Origin: Oscillospiraceae bacterium
GTDB lineage: Bacteria > Bacillota > Clostridia > Oscillospirales > Oscillospiraceae
NCBI GenBank assembly: GCA_015068035.1
Contig: SVLI01000004.1
Coordinates: forward strand, 62,001 to 126,000
DNA: 64,000 nt
Direction: 5' to 3'
This document shows, piece after piece, positions 1 to 7,800 of the stretch. How positions within the stretch are numbered: position 1 is the stretch's first letter; every line of letters begins with the position of its first letter. The notes beneath the pieces were generated by a model. It made no database searches. It had not been told where the DNA came from and saw only the letters and a program-made list of their open reading frames with translations. The translations under genes and the position numbers were made by a program.

Positions 1-524
1 GCAACAAAAACCGGATGAAAACCGAGCGTTTCTTCTCCGGCGGGCAGATTGCCGGCGGCGCGATGATGGCCTTTATGCACGGCGCGCAGGACGGCCAGAA
101 GTTTATGGCAATCTTCCTGCTCGGCGCTGCGCTTTCCGGTGGACAAGCCAATGCCGAAAGCTTCAACATTCCCGTCTGGCTGATGATCCTCTGTTCGGTA
201 GTCATGGGACTTGGCACCTCCATCGGCGGATATAAAATCATCAAATCGGTGGGCATGGATATGGTAAAGCTAAAGCCCTATCAGGGCTTCGCGGCAGACC
301 TGTCCTCCTCCCTCTGCCTGCTACTCTCTTCCGTCACCGGCATTCCCGTCAGCACAACGCACACCAAAACAACGGCGATCATGGGCGTCGGCGCTGCAAG
401 GCGGATGAGCAATGTGAATTGGGCCGTTGTCAAGGATCTTGTTCTCACCTGGGTGTTCACGTTCCCGGGCTGCGGACTTCTGGGCTATATCGTGGCGAAG
501 CTATTTTTAGTAATATTTGCTTAA
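1..524 (+). CDS. Inorganic phosphate transporter, PiT family (3' part)
   Basis: The reading frame is open from base 3 and has no convincing start inside the window, so this is the C-terminal part (about 173 residues) of a longer membrane protein. The segment HGAQDGQKFMAIF matches the second conserved PiT signature (GxxDxxN-like helix with HGxxDGQK), and GIPVSTTHTKTTAIMG matches the conserved PVSTTH segment that ends the second repeat of this family. Three to four hydrophobic segments are visible. PiT proteins import phosphate as metal-phosphate with H+ or Na+. The DUF47 gene starts 12 bases downstream, the usual pit-DUF47 pairing. I am confident of the family; the N-terminal half is outside the window. 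Confidence 0.93.
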   Translation, partial: NKNRMKTERFFSGGQIAGGAMMAFMHGAQDGQKFMAIFLLGAALSGGQANAESFNIPVWLMILCSVVMGLGTSIGGYKIIKSVGMDMVKLKPYQGFAADLSSSLCLLLSSVTGIPVSTTHTKTTAIMGVGAARRMSNVNWAVVKDLVLTWVFTFPGCGLLGYIVAKLFLVIFA

Positions 525-536
525 GGAGAGATAGAA

Positions 537-1160
537 ATGGGAAAGAACAAGAAAAACGATTATTTTGAATTGCTGTCCCGGCAAACGCAGTTTTGTGTCG
601 ACGCCGCCGCTCTTCTGGAAACCACGCTCTGCAATTTTGACGCCGCAAAAGAGGGCGACGCTTATGATCAGATGCACATAATCGAGCAAAACGGGGACGC
701 TCTGCATCACGACATCGTAACGAAGCTCTCCAGCGAATTCATCACACCCATCGATCAGGAAGATATTTTAAGGCTTGTGCAGATCATTGATGACGTCACC
801 GATGCCATTGATGAAGTGACCCTTGATTTTTATATGTATGATGTAAAAACGCTGCCCAAGGGTGCAGACGAGTTTTCCAAACTCGTTTCCAAATGCGTCG
901 GCGCTCTGTATGACGCCGTTTCGGAGCTGAAGAATTTCAAAAAGCCTGAAAAGCTCCGCAGTCAGATTGTGGAGATCAACCACATGGAGTCTGCCGCGGA
1001 CGAGGTGTATTCCAAGGCCATACGGCTTTTGTTTACAAGTGAAGCGGACGCCAAAACGCTCATCGGCCACACCAAAATCTTTGACCGTCTGGAAAAATGC
1101 TGCGACCTCTGCGAGCACGCCGCGGACGTGATGGAGCAGATCATCATCAAAAACACATAA
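537..1160 (+). CDS. DUF47 family PhoU-like phosphate transport regulator
   Basis: The 207-residue protein is all alpha-helical and acidic, and lies immediately downstream of the PiT transporter behind the ribosome binding site AAGGAGAG. Family DUF47 (TIGR00153) has the PhoU-like fold and is almost always encoded beside PiT, whose activity it is thought to modulate. Visible family features include the N-terminal DYFELLSRQTQFCVDAAALL segment, a central HHDIVTKL segment followed by ITPIDQEDILRL, and the C-terminal FDRLEKCCDLCEHAADVMEQIIIKNT, which carries the conserved C-D-x-x-x-E-H-A-A-D pattern. The length is normal. A strong terminator follows at 1257. The role in phosphate uptake is inferred from family and context. 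Confidence 0.92.
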   Translation: MGKNKKNDYFELLSRQTQFCVDAAALLETTLCNFDAAKEGDAYDQMHIIEQNGDALHHDIVTKLSSEFITPIDQEDILRLVQIIDDVTDAIDEVTLDFYMYDVKTLPKGADEFSKLVSKCVGALYDAVSELKNFKKPEKLRSQIVEINHMESAADEVYSKAIRLLFTSEADAKTLIGHTKIFDRLEKCCDLCEHAADVMEQIIIKNT

Positions 1161-1256
1161 GTGAGAGCCGACCGCCCTCTGTTTGCTCCAAACTTCCCTT
1201 GAGAAAAAGCTGCTTTCGGAATACAGCAAGCATCGCAGTTTCTATTTGACACTCTA

Positions 1257-1304
1257 CACAGAAGCCTCTCAGCGCTGACCGACGCTGAGAGGCTTCTGTG
1301 TTTT
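1257..1304 (+). terminator. Rho-independent terminator after the PiT-DUF47 pair
   Basis: An 18-base perfect stem (1257-1274 with 1283-1300) closes an 8-base loop and is followed by TTTT. It sits about 95 bases after the DUF47 stop. Confidence 0.9.
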
Positions 1305-1384
1305 ATGTCGCAAAACAGCATTTCATTGCACAGCTGCACGAATCGTTCTATAATCGCGGCAAACACCTCAAGGGAGGAATCTAC

Positions 1385-2428
1385 ATGAAGATTTTTAAAT
1401 CCATTGGCAAGCTGCTTGCGATCGTTGTTGCGGCTGCTGTGGCGTTGGTTATTGTTGCCTATCTTCTGTGTCTCGGCTCCAACGGCGCTTATCTGAACGA
1501 AGACGGCAGTTACAGGGAAGTCACCGCTAAGCACTCCTCTAACCATATCATGGAGCATCCCGGCCTTGAGGGGCTGGGCGAGGAAATTCTTCCGCTGGGA
1601 AACGATCTTCTTCGGAAAATCTGCGGCCCGTGGAAGCTGAAAATCATGATTCCTTTCCTGGGTAAGCATGAAGAAACGGTTGTTGACGGCCTGAACTATG
1701 CCATCGCCTCTGCCGAAAACGGCAATTCCCAATTCATCAGTTATTATGACGAGGCTGCAAAAGCTGCCGATCCCGCGAAGGAGGACACCGGCCTTCTTTA
1801 TTACAAAACGGCGGAAGGCGCCCCCTTTTTCGTTGTAGCGCCGAGCGGTGGGTTTACGATGCTCGGTGTTGCCTCCAGCTCCTATCTTTACGCAAAACAG
1901 CTGCAGGAAGCCGGCTACAATGTTTTCGTGCTGGAATACCGCGTGGGCGTTTACGAGGGCGAGGAGGATAAGCTCCCCGCCGCCGACCGTGCTGCGGAGG
2001 ATATGGAGGCCGCCGTGGCATACCTCATCGAAAACGCGGAGGTGCTCGGAGTCAGCTCCGAGGACTATATCGTCCTTGGGTCCTCTGCCGGCGGACAGGT
2101 CACCGCCCGCTACTGTGCCGAGCAGAAATATACAAGTATGGGTCTCCCCGCTCCCGCCGCCTGCATTATGCTCTATCCTGCGAACTGCCAGAGATATGAC
2201 TATACGGGCTGCACCGTTCCCATGTATATCACCGTCTGCGAGGACGATCCCCAGATAGATGTAAACGGTCTGGATACCGCGGTGGAGGCTATGAACGCTG
2301 CCGACCTGACCGTTTCCTACAACAAGTTTGAAACCGGCGGTCATTCGTTTGGCATCGGCGTAGGCACTCCCGCCGAGGGTTGGATGGAGCGTGCGCTGCT
2401 CTTTGTCGAGCCCTACCTATCGGATTAA
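1385..2428 (+). CDS. Membrane-anchored alpha/beta hydrolase (esterase/lipase-like)
   Basis: The chosen ATG at 1385 has GGGAGGA 8 bases upstream and gives 347 residues; an in-frame start at 1298 lies inside the preceding terminator and is rejected. Residues 1-30 form one hydrophobic anchor or uncleaved signal (AIVVAAAVALVIVAYLL). The catalytic domain shows the nucleophile elbow GSSAGG, like the GDSAGG of hormone-sensitive-lipase-type esterases, an acidic residue in the CEDDPQID region, and the catalytic histidine in GGHSFGIG. The HGG oxyanion motif is replaced by a PSGGF-like segment. The substrate is unknown; an acyl ester outside the membrane is the most likely. The gene is monocistronic, with terminators on both sides. 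Confidence 0.85.
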   Translation: MKIFKSIGKLLAIVVAAAVALVIVAYLLCLGSNGAYLNEDGSYREVTAKHSSNHIMEHPGLEGLGEEILPLGNDLLRKICGPWKLKIMIPFLGKHEETVVDGLNYAIASAENGNSQFISYYDEAAKAADPAKEDTGLLYYKTAEGAPFFVVAPSGGFTMLGVASSSYLYAKQLQEAGYNVFVLEYRVGVYEGEEDKLPAADRAAEDMEAAVAYLIENAEVLGVSSEDYIVLGSSAGGQVTARYCAEQKYTSMGLPAPAACIMLYPANCQRYDYTGCTVPMYITVCEDDPQIDVNGLDTAVEAMNAADLTVSYNKFETGGHSFGIGVGTPAEGWMERALLFVEPYLSD

Positions 2429-2440
2429 TTTCACGAATCT

Positions 2441-2525
2441 GGTATTTTACAAAAGTCAGAATTACCCATCATGTGGGTGGTTCTGACTTTTTTGTTCCTG
2501 TTCGATTTTGGGTATAATATGAGAA
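2441..2525. repeat. Diverged repeat, copy 1 (terminator-containing)
   Basis: This stretch contains the hydrolase terminator and recurs in diverged form at 2697-2785. Both copies run TTTTACAA, then AAGTCAG, A-C-C-C-A-T, an ATG loop, GGGTG, CTGAC and a T-rich stretch ending in TTTTGGG. Similarity was judged by eye. Confidence 0.6.
2452..2493 (+). terminator. Rho-independent terminator after the hydrolase gene
   Basis: A 17-base stem (2452-2468 with 2474-2490, G-T pairs allowed) with a 5-base loop is followed by TTT. It begins 23 bases after the hydrolase stop. Confidence 0.85.
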
Positions 2526-2641
2526 TGGTCTCACAAAAATACTGAAGGCAAGCGATATACGGACTAATTAAGGTGGCCATCGGGAGTATCATACGGAAAT
2601 TATGTGAGTACAAGGAAGTAGAGATACCTTGATGCGTTGCT

Positions 2642-2693
2642 TTTCGCATTTTTTCTACTCATCGCAGGTTGCAACAAGCGCACAGGGAACAAC
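2642..2693 (+). repeat. Imperfect direct repeat, left copy
   Basis: About 52 bases resemble 36969-37021 in the same orientation. Shared blocks include CTCATC, TGCAACAAGCG and GAACAAC. The two copies lie outside opposite ends of the minus-strand surface locus. Confidence 0.6.
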
Positions 2694-2696
2694 TTT

Positions 2697-2785
2697 ATAT
2701 TTTACAAGTAAAGTCAGGATCACCCATTATGCGGGTGATCCTGACCAATTTGTCTCTGTTTGTTTTTGGGGGACAACATGACCTA
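2697..2785. repeat. Diverged repeat, copy 2 (terminator-containing)
   Basis: Second copy of the repeat at 2441-2525. Its hairpin (2713-2725 with 2733-2745) is a perfect 13-base stem with compensating base changes relative to copy 1, but it lacks a good T-tract. A partial duplication of the flank of the hydrolase gene is one explanation. Confidence 0.6.
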
Positions 2786-2962
2786 TAGCAAGATATCAGT
2801 CCGTTATACCTATAAAAGCCTCAATCAAACGAATTAACTTATTAATCTATCTCATAATCGGAACTTAAGTTCTTGAAAGCATCTTAAGAGCAAAATAAAT
2901 AGAGATGAAAAATCTCATAGTTGGTTCTCATCTGCTTCTTTCTTCACTTTTTGCACATAGAA

Positions 2963-3011
2963 CTGCCCTCATAAGATACGTTAATTTAACCATCGCATCT
3001 TATGAGGGCAG
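2963..3011 (-). terminator. Hairpin downstream of the sortase gene, probable end of operon
   Basis: A 15-base perfect stem (2963-2977 with 2997-3011) with a 19-base loop lies about 50 bases after the sortase stop on the minus strand. There is no strong U-tract, so it may be a transcript-end or processing structure rather than a classical intrinsic terminator. Confidence 0.5.
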
Positions 3012-3060
3012 CTATCAAAACATTTTATGCCGCTTCTATCTTATCGCCGAAAATCCAACT

Positions 3061-3903
3061 CTACGATCCTGATTCTTCAACAACTTCGCGGGCCACTATC
3101 ACCAAACGTCCAAGAGGGGTATGATAAGAGCAGGTGCACAAGGTCAGCAACTGATCACCAAATTCTGCAGTCACACCTGTATCATATAGAGAGTTTTCTT
3201 TGAAGTACTCAATACCCTCATTAAACTCCTCTTCCGTTTCCGGATCAATAAACTTATAGAACTTGAATACATCTGTCTGGGACTGATAATAAACTCTATC
3301 GTAGAAAACGGCCATGATGTCGAAAGTGCGTTCCTCATACATAGAAGTAAGAGAAATCTGAGGATGCTCCTCCCAAAACTCCTTGTCTTTGTAACTGAAC
3401 ATTGTACGGAACTGGCTACCATCAACCATGTTATGGCCGTATACGATTAGATTCGTACTCTCCGGATCAATACTACAAGCATCCTCCATGAAGGGCACAC
3501 CACCCGCCGCAAACTTTCCATCAAAGTTTTTATACAGATACCGTTCCGGCTCATCCGGTGTATACATAACCGGGTAATCCAACTTAGTGCCATTAATCTT
3601 CATCCAATAGGCAATATCAGGATTCTGCTCGTATAGATCCACCATCCAATCTATAGGCTGGCGGACAGTCGGTTCAGGATCCTGCGGTTCTATCGTAGGT
3701 AATACTGTGGGAGGAGGTGTCGGCTGAGTAATCGTCGGCGTCGGAGTTGATACTGATTCCGGTTGCTTATTGGAATGGACAACCAATGCCGCCACCAAAC
3801 CAATTAGAATCAACGCCAAAATAACAAGTACACAAATCAATATGGGCGTTTTAACCTTAGATCTATGTAAATTGGTTTTCTTGTCTTTATCATTATTCTT
3901 CAT
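3061..3903 (-). CDS. Class B sortase
   Basis: A 280-residue transpeptidase that would join sorting-signal proteins to cell-wall peptide. It has a short basic cytoplasmic tail, one transmembrane segment (about 21-42), a Pro/Thr-rich linker (about 48-82) and a catalytic domain to the end. The catalytic triad is visible as His157 in VYGHNM, Cys258 in TLCTCSY and Arg266 in GRLVIVARE. The GGxPFMEDxC and YGHNMxDGSxF segments are typical of class B. The gene follows the VPPTG-bearing cohesin-like protein by about 65 bases, so that protein is the obvious substrate. This is the last gene of the long minus-strand operon. The start is ATG with GGAG upstream. Confidence 0.95.
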   Translation of the reverse strand: MKNNDKDKKTNLHRSKVKTPILICVLVILALILIGLVAALVVHSNKQPESVSTPTPTITQPTPPPTVLPTIEPQDPEPTVRQPIDWMVDLYEQNPDIAYWMKINGTKLDYPVMYTPDEPERYLYKNFDGKFAAGGVPFMEDACSIDPESTNLIVYGHNMVDGSQFRTMFSYKDKEFWEEHPQISLTSMYEERTFDIMAVFYDRVYYQSQTDVFKFYKFIDPETEEEFNEGIEYFKENSLYDTGVTAEFGDQLLTLCTCSYHTPLGRLVIVAREVVEESGS

Positions 3904-3967
3904 GGGAAATTTCTCCTAAGGAAAGTAAGCGGTGGGTGAGCGCCCACCGCTTACGTAAATCATTTAG

Positions 3968-4852
3968 CTATCTGGTACCTTTGCGCTTTACAAACAGCAT
4001 AGTGGTGCCGAAAGCAACCAACAGGATCACTGCCCCAGCGTAGAAGAAGAGCGTGATGTCACCGGTAGGCGGCACATCATCAGGAATCTCACCGATAGGA
4101 ACGGTCTCATATCCGCAGACAGTACATTTATTGTAAGTCTGGCCCAGGTTGTTTACCTTGCCTTCCAGGGTGTGACCGGCACAGTCAAGTTTTTCTCCGC
4201 AGCCATTTCCACACTCGTGCCAATGCTGATTCTCATCATATCTCCACTCAGCAGTGTTAATGTTGTGGCCCAGTTTGGCCTGGGTATCAGTCTTTTCCTC
4301 ACCGCAAATGGAGCACTTATACTTAATGAAACCATCCTCAGTGCAGGTTGCTGCCTTCTGATCGATAACTTCCCAGTCATGTTCGCAGGGAATCACAACA
4401 TCATCAACGATCTCATAAGAAGCGCTGGTTGCAGAAACCTCGGTAGCCGCCATCAGGCCATCAAGGACTCCATCAGTATCGTTTGCCTCACCAACGAATT
4501 TGGAAGAATCAACAATATAAGGAGCAATAGTGTAGATACCAGGTTCAGTAGCTGTAACCTTAACGGTGACAGTGAAATACTTGGGATTTGCAGGATCGAC
4601 GTTGCCGCTGGAAGCCCAGGCAACCAGGCCATTATTAACAACGACATCACAGTTGCCGCCGGAAATAGAGACGATCTCTAAACCTGCAGCAGGGTTCACC
4701 TGAACACCAAAGTTACAATACACACCATTTACGGTCACTGTAAAGGTCTCAACATCACCAGTTTCAACTTGAATAGGGGCTGCAAATGCTACGGTAGACA
4801 AGCAAGCTACAACAAGAATTGTAACAAGCAACATGCTTAGAATTCTTTTCAT
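3968..4852 (-). CDS. Sortase-anchored cohesin-like surface protein with VPPTG signal
   Basis: This 294-residue precursor has a signal peptide (1-24) and a beta-rich domain (about 28-150) whose order of strands and motifs (GDxxTFTVTV, LEIVSISGG, VAWASSG, FTVTVKVTATEPGIYTI) resembles type I cohesins and related CBM-fold modules. A Cys/His-rich region (about 155-250) follows, with the CEHDW...ATCTEDG...CSICG...LGH pattern often seen in Clostridia surface proteins. The C-terminal sorting signal is VPPTG (260-264), a hydrophobic helix (about 267-287) and the tail KRKGTR. The neighbours are a dockerin protein upstream and a class B sortase downstream. The likely role is a wall-anchored receptor for the dockerin protein. 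The cohesin assignment is by eye and needs a profile search. Confidence 0.8.
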   Translation of the reverse strand: MKRILSMLLVTILVVACLSTVAFAAPIQVETGDVETFTVTVNGVYCNFGVQVNPAAGLEIVSISGGNCDVVVNNGLVAWASSGNVDPANPKYFTVTVKVTATEPGIYTIAPYIVDSSKFVGEANDTDGVLDGLMAATEVSATSASYEIVDDVVIPCEHDWEVIDQKAATCTEDGFIKYKCSICGEEKTDTQAKLGHNINTAEWRYDENQHWHECGNGCGEKLDCAGHTLEGKVNNLGQTYNKCTVCGYETVPIGEIPDDVPPTGDITLFFYAGAVILLVAFGTTMLFVKRKGTR

Positions 4853-4877
4853 AATCTAGTACCCTCCTTGTAGCAGA

Positions 4878-7800
4878 TTAGTTTTCAACAGGGAAGCTGG
4901 TAATAATACCTGCGTAATACTGAATAACCAAAGTTGCATCATCAAGAGCGATTTCACCGTCACCATTCACATCCGTGCGCTTCGTGCAGAAATCAGCAGG
5001 TGCCGTGCCGACATAATACTGCAGAATCAAGGTAGCATCATCAAGATTTACCTTGTCGTCATGGTTTGCATCGCCCCACAGACAATCTTCTTCAGCGAAC
5101 AGGATCACAGTCAGCTTGACGTCGGCAGAAGCTTCTGCGTATACGCTGTAGCCGCGGTAAGAGGCGTCAGGCTTTCTAGTAGCAGACAGTTCGAGCTCAT
5201 AGACACCGTCACCGTCAGCATCCAGGTTACCCAGTTTGCTGCTCCGACCGGTGATGTCCAGTTCTTCCAGAACCTTACCGGCTGCGCACAGGATCAGGTG
5301 GTACAGTTGCTCAAGCTCCGCAGCATCGGCGGTATCAATGGTAACGCCCAGCTTGGAAGCGATGGACGCAAAGCTCTCGTTTCTGCTCAGAACCTTCAGG
5401 GCAGTAAACACATCTTCAACCGTCATCTCATCGATGGCAGCCTTCAGCGCCTCCATGTCATCAGCATTCACAGCATCAATCAAAGCATCCTTGGCTTCAG
5501 GATTGCCGTTTGCCAGAATGACAGCAATGATAACAGCATAATCACTCTTGCTCAGATCGAAAGTAGCATCAACAGCGCCACTGCCGACAACACGCAGAGC
5601 GTTTGCAGCTTCATCGTAGTCAGGCTGCTCCAGATCAACGGTAGCGGTTACGGTTGCGATTTCACCAAGTTCCTTCAGAAGAGGAACAACGCGATCCTTA
5701 TTGTCACCGGTGAACTTCAGGCTAACCTGGAAGGATTCAGCCAATTCGGGGTTGGAGCCAATGCCAAAGGTGATGTAATCGCCCTCGGTCTTGTGCTCAA
5801 CAACGACCGCCCAAGGTGCGGTGGACAGAGTGTAGCTGGCTACTGCACTGTCAGACTCAATTGCAGCCGCAATGGCAGCAAAGTCCATAAGATCTGCCAA
5901 GATCACATTGGTAAAGTCAGACATACCGGGAACATTGATGGACGCCAGAACCTTGTTAATCAGGTCGTCAGCTTTGGAGGTGCTGTTGATCAGCGCAACC
6001 AGATCATCAAAATCGACATCATAGATTCCGTTACCATCAGCAGTCAATGCAGCAGAAGTGTAATAGTTCAGTGCAAGATCCACAGCGATCTCAACAGCCA
6101 AAGCTCTTGCGTTGGGAATGTAACCATCAACGGACTCGTCATTCATCACATCGGTGTTAACGACGACCGTCACATCGTTACCGTCAGACTCAAGAGTGTA
6201 AAGTGCGTTCTGAACAACGCCACCAACCTGCTTGTAGCCGTCCTTCAGGAAAGCAGTAACAGTATCTTCATACTTGCCGCCAATGATGGTCGCATTGCCG
6301 GAGACATTACCGGTGACATAACCGCAATTCGCAGTATCCAAAGAGGAATCCACAATGTAGACAGAGCCGTTGGCAACAATGCTGCCCTTTACAGTCTTTC
6401 CGTTCAGATCCAGAATCGTGGTGCCGTTGAAGACCAAGTCTCCGTCAACATCATCCAACAGAATGACAGCTGCCTTATCAGCAATGGAAGCTGCTCGAGC
6501 AGGCAGATCCTTGGTGAAGTCGAACTTATTGGCATAGCCGGCAGCGTTCAGATCGAGCAAAGCGGCTTCAAAGCCATTATCAGTATTCACGAGATTTGCG
6601 ACTGCACCGGCGGTGAGCTCTGCGTCGTCGTACTTGTATTCCTTGATCATGGCCAGGTAGGTTTCGTAGGCAGAGACATCGATAGCCGCGAAATCAAGCA
6701 GAGACTCAATAGCGCTCTTGCTCTTTGCAGTAACGGTCATGTCGAAAACACCATCGGTCGCGGGATTGATAACGACGCCGTCGTTGGTCAATGCTTTCTT
6801 GACCAGCTGGTAGTAGTCTTCGTAACCGGTCAGATCATAATTCTGACCCAGCATGGCCAGCGTATTGCTGTAGGTTTCGGTATCTGCTTCACTGTTCAGG
6901 ATCAGATCAATATAATCCCACAGGAACTGGAAGGCGATCTCAGAATTAATCGCATCCATGTTGTCCTCGTCGATATTACCGGTAGCCAGCAGAGCTGCCA
7001 GGTAAACCTCGTAAACCTTCTCGGGCAGGTTCAGGTTGATATTCATGATACCGTCCTTGGACTGGAAGGTCATGTAGGGCTTAATCTTATCCAACCCAGT
7101 TGCAACGGTTCCCATCTGGGAAGGAACGCTGGTCATATTCAGGGTGAAGTCCAGATCGTTGTAATGGATAACATACTCATTCGCTGCGACAGTGTCACCC
7201 AACTGCAGGCTTGCCTTCAGCAGCTTGCCGTTGCCATTGGTGCCCAGATCGATCAGAGTCTGGCTGCCAAAGGTGTTGTCATTAAGCATTGCGTTAATCA
7301 AGGTCTGCAGGCAGATCTCCAGCGTATCATCCTGCGCCATGTAGATCAGAGGCTCGTTATTCAGACCAATGTAGGTGTAGCCTGCATTGACCAGAGTCAT
7401 AACGAAGTCCATCAAACCATCCTGCGTACCCGCAACATTTGCATTCAGGCCAACGATATTGCCTTCGCCATCCTTGACAATCCATTCAGCGAAGTTGGCT
7501 TCCAGCTTTTCCTGAGCCTCATTGGTCTCAGTACGAGTGATGGTGTAAATGCCACCTACGAACAGGTTATCGATCTGGTCCAGAGTGAAGGTGTAAGTGG
7601 AAGCGGTGGTCTCAACACCATCTACGGTGTAGTCGTATCTGAATCCAGCAGTGGGATGCTTGGGCAGGTTGATCTCCAGATCATCAATGTTGATGGTCTG
7701 ATCAGCCTCGCCATCGATCTTAACAACATATTCGTTAGTGGTGTAGGTATAGTAGGTGTTTACATTTGCATCAATGGCCACACCGACCAGCGCATCCAGC

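Larger units (their letters stand above)
2494..3060. other. Non-coding boundary between the core chromosome and the minus-strand locus
   Basis: No convincing gene is seen in this AT-rich stretch. It holds the second terminator-like repeat (2697-2785), an imperfect direct repeat shared with 36969-37021 (at 2642-2693) and a long hairpin at 2963-3011. Short open frames lack ribosome binding sites and family features. It looks like the left edge of an inserted block. Confidence 0.5.

Noticed and set aside
2431-2649. Small minus-strand gene (72 codons) near the left boundary
   Set aside because: It spans the hydrolase terminator and the diverged repeat and has no site or family features.
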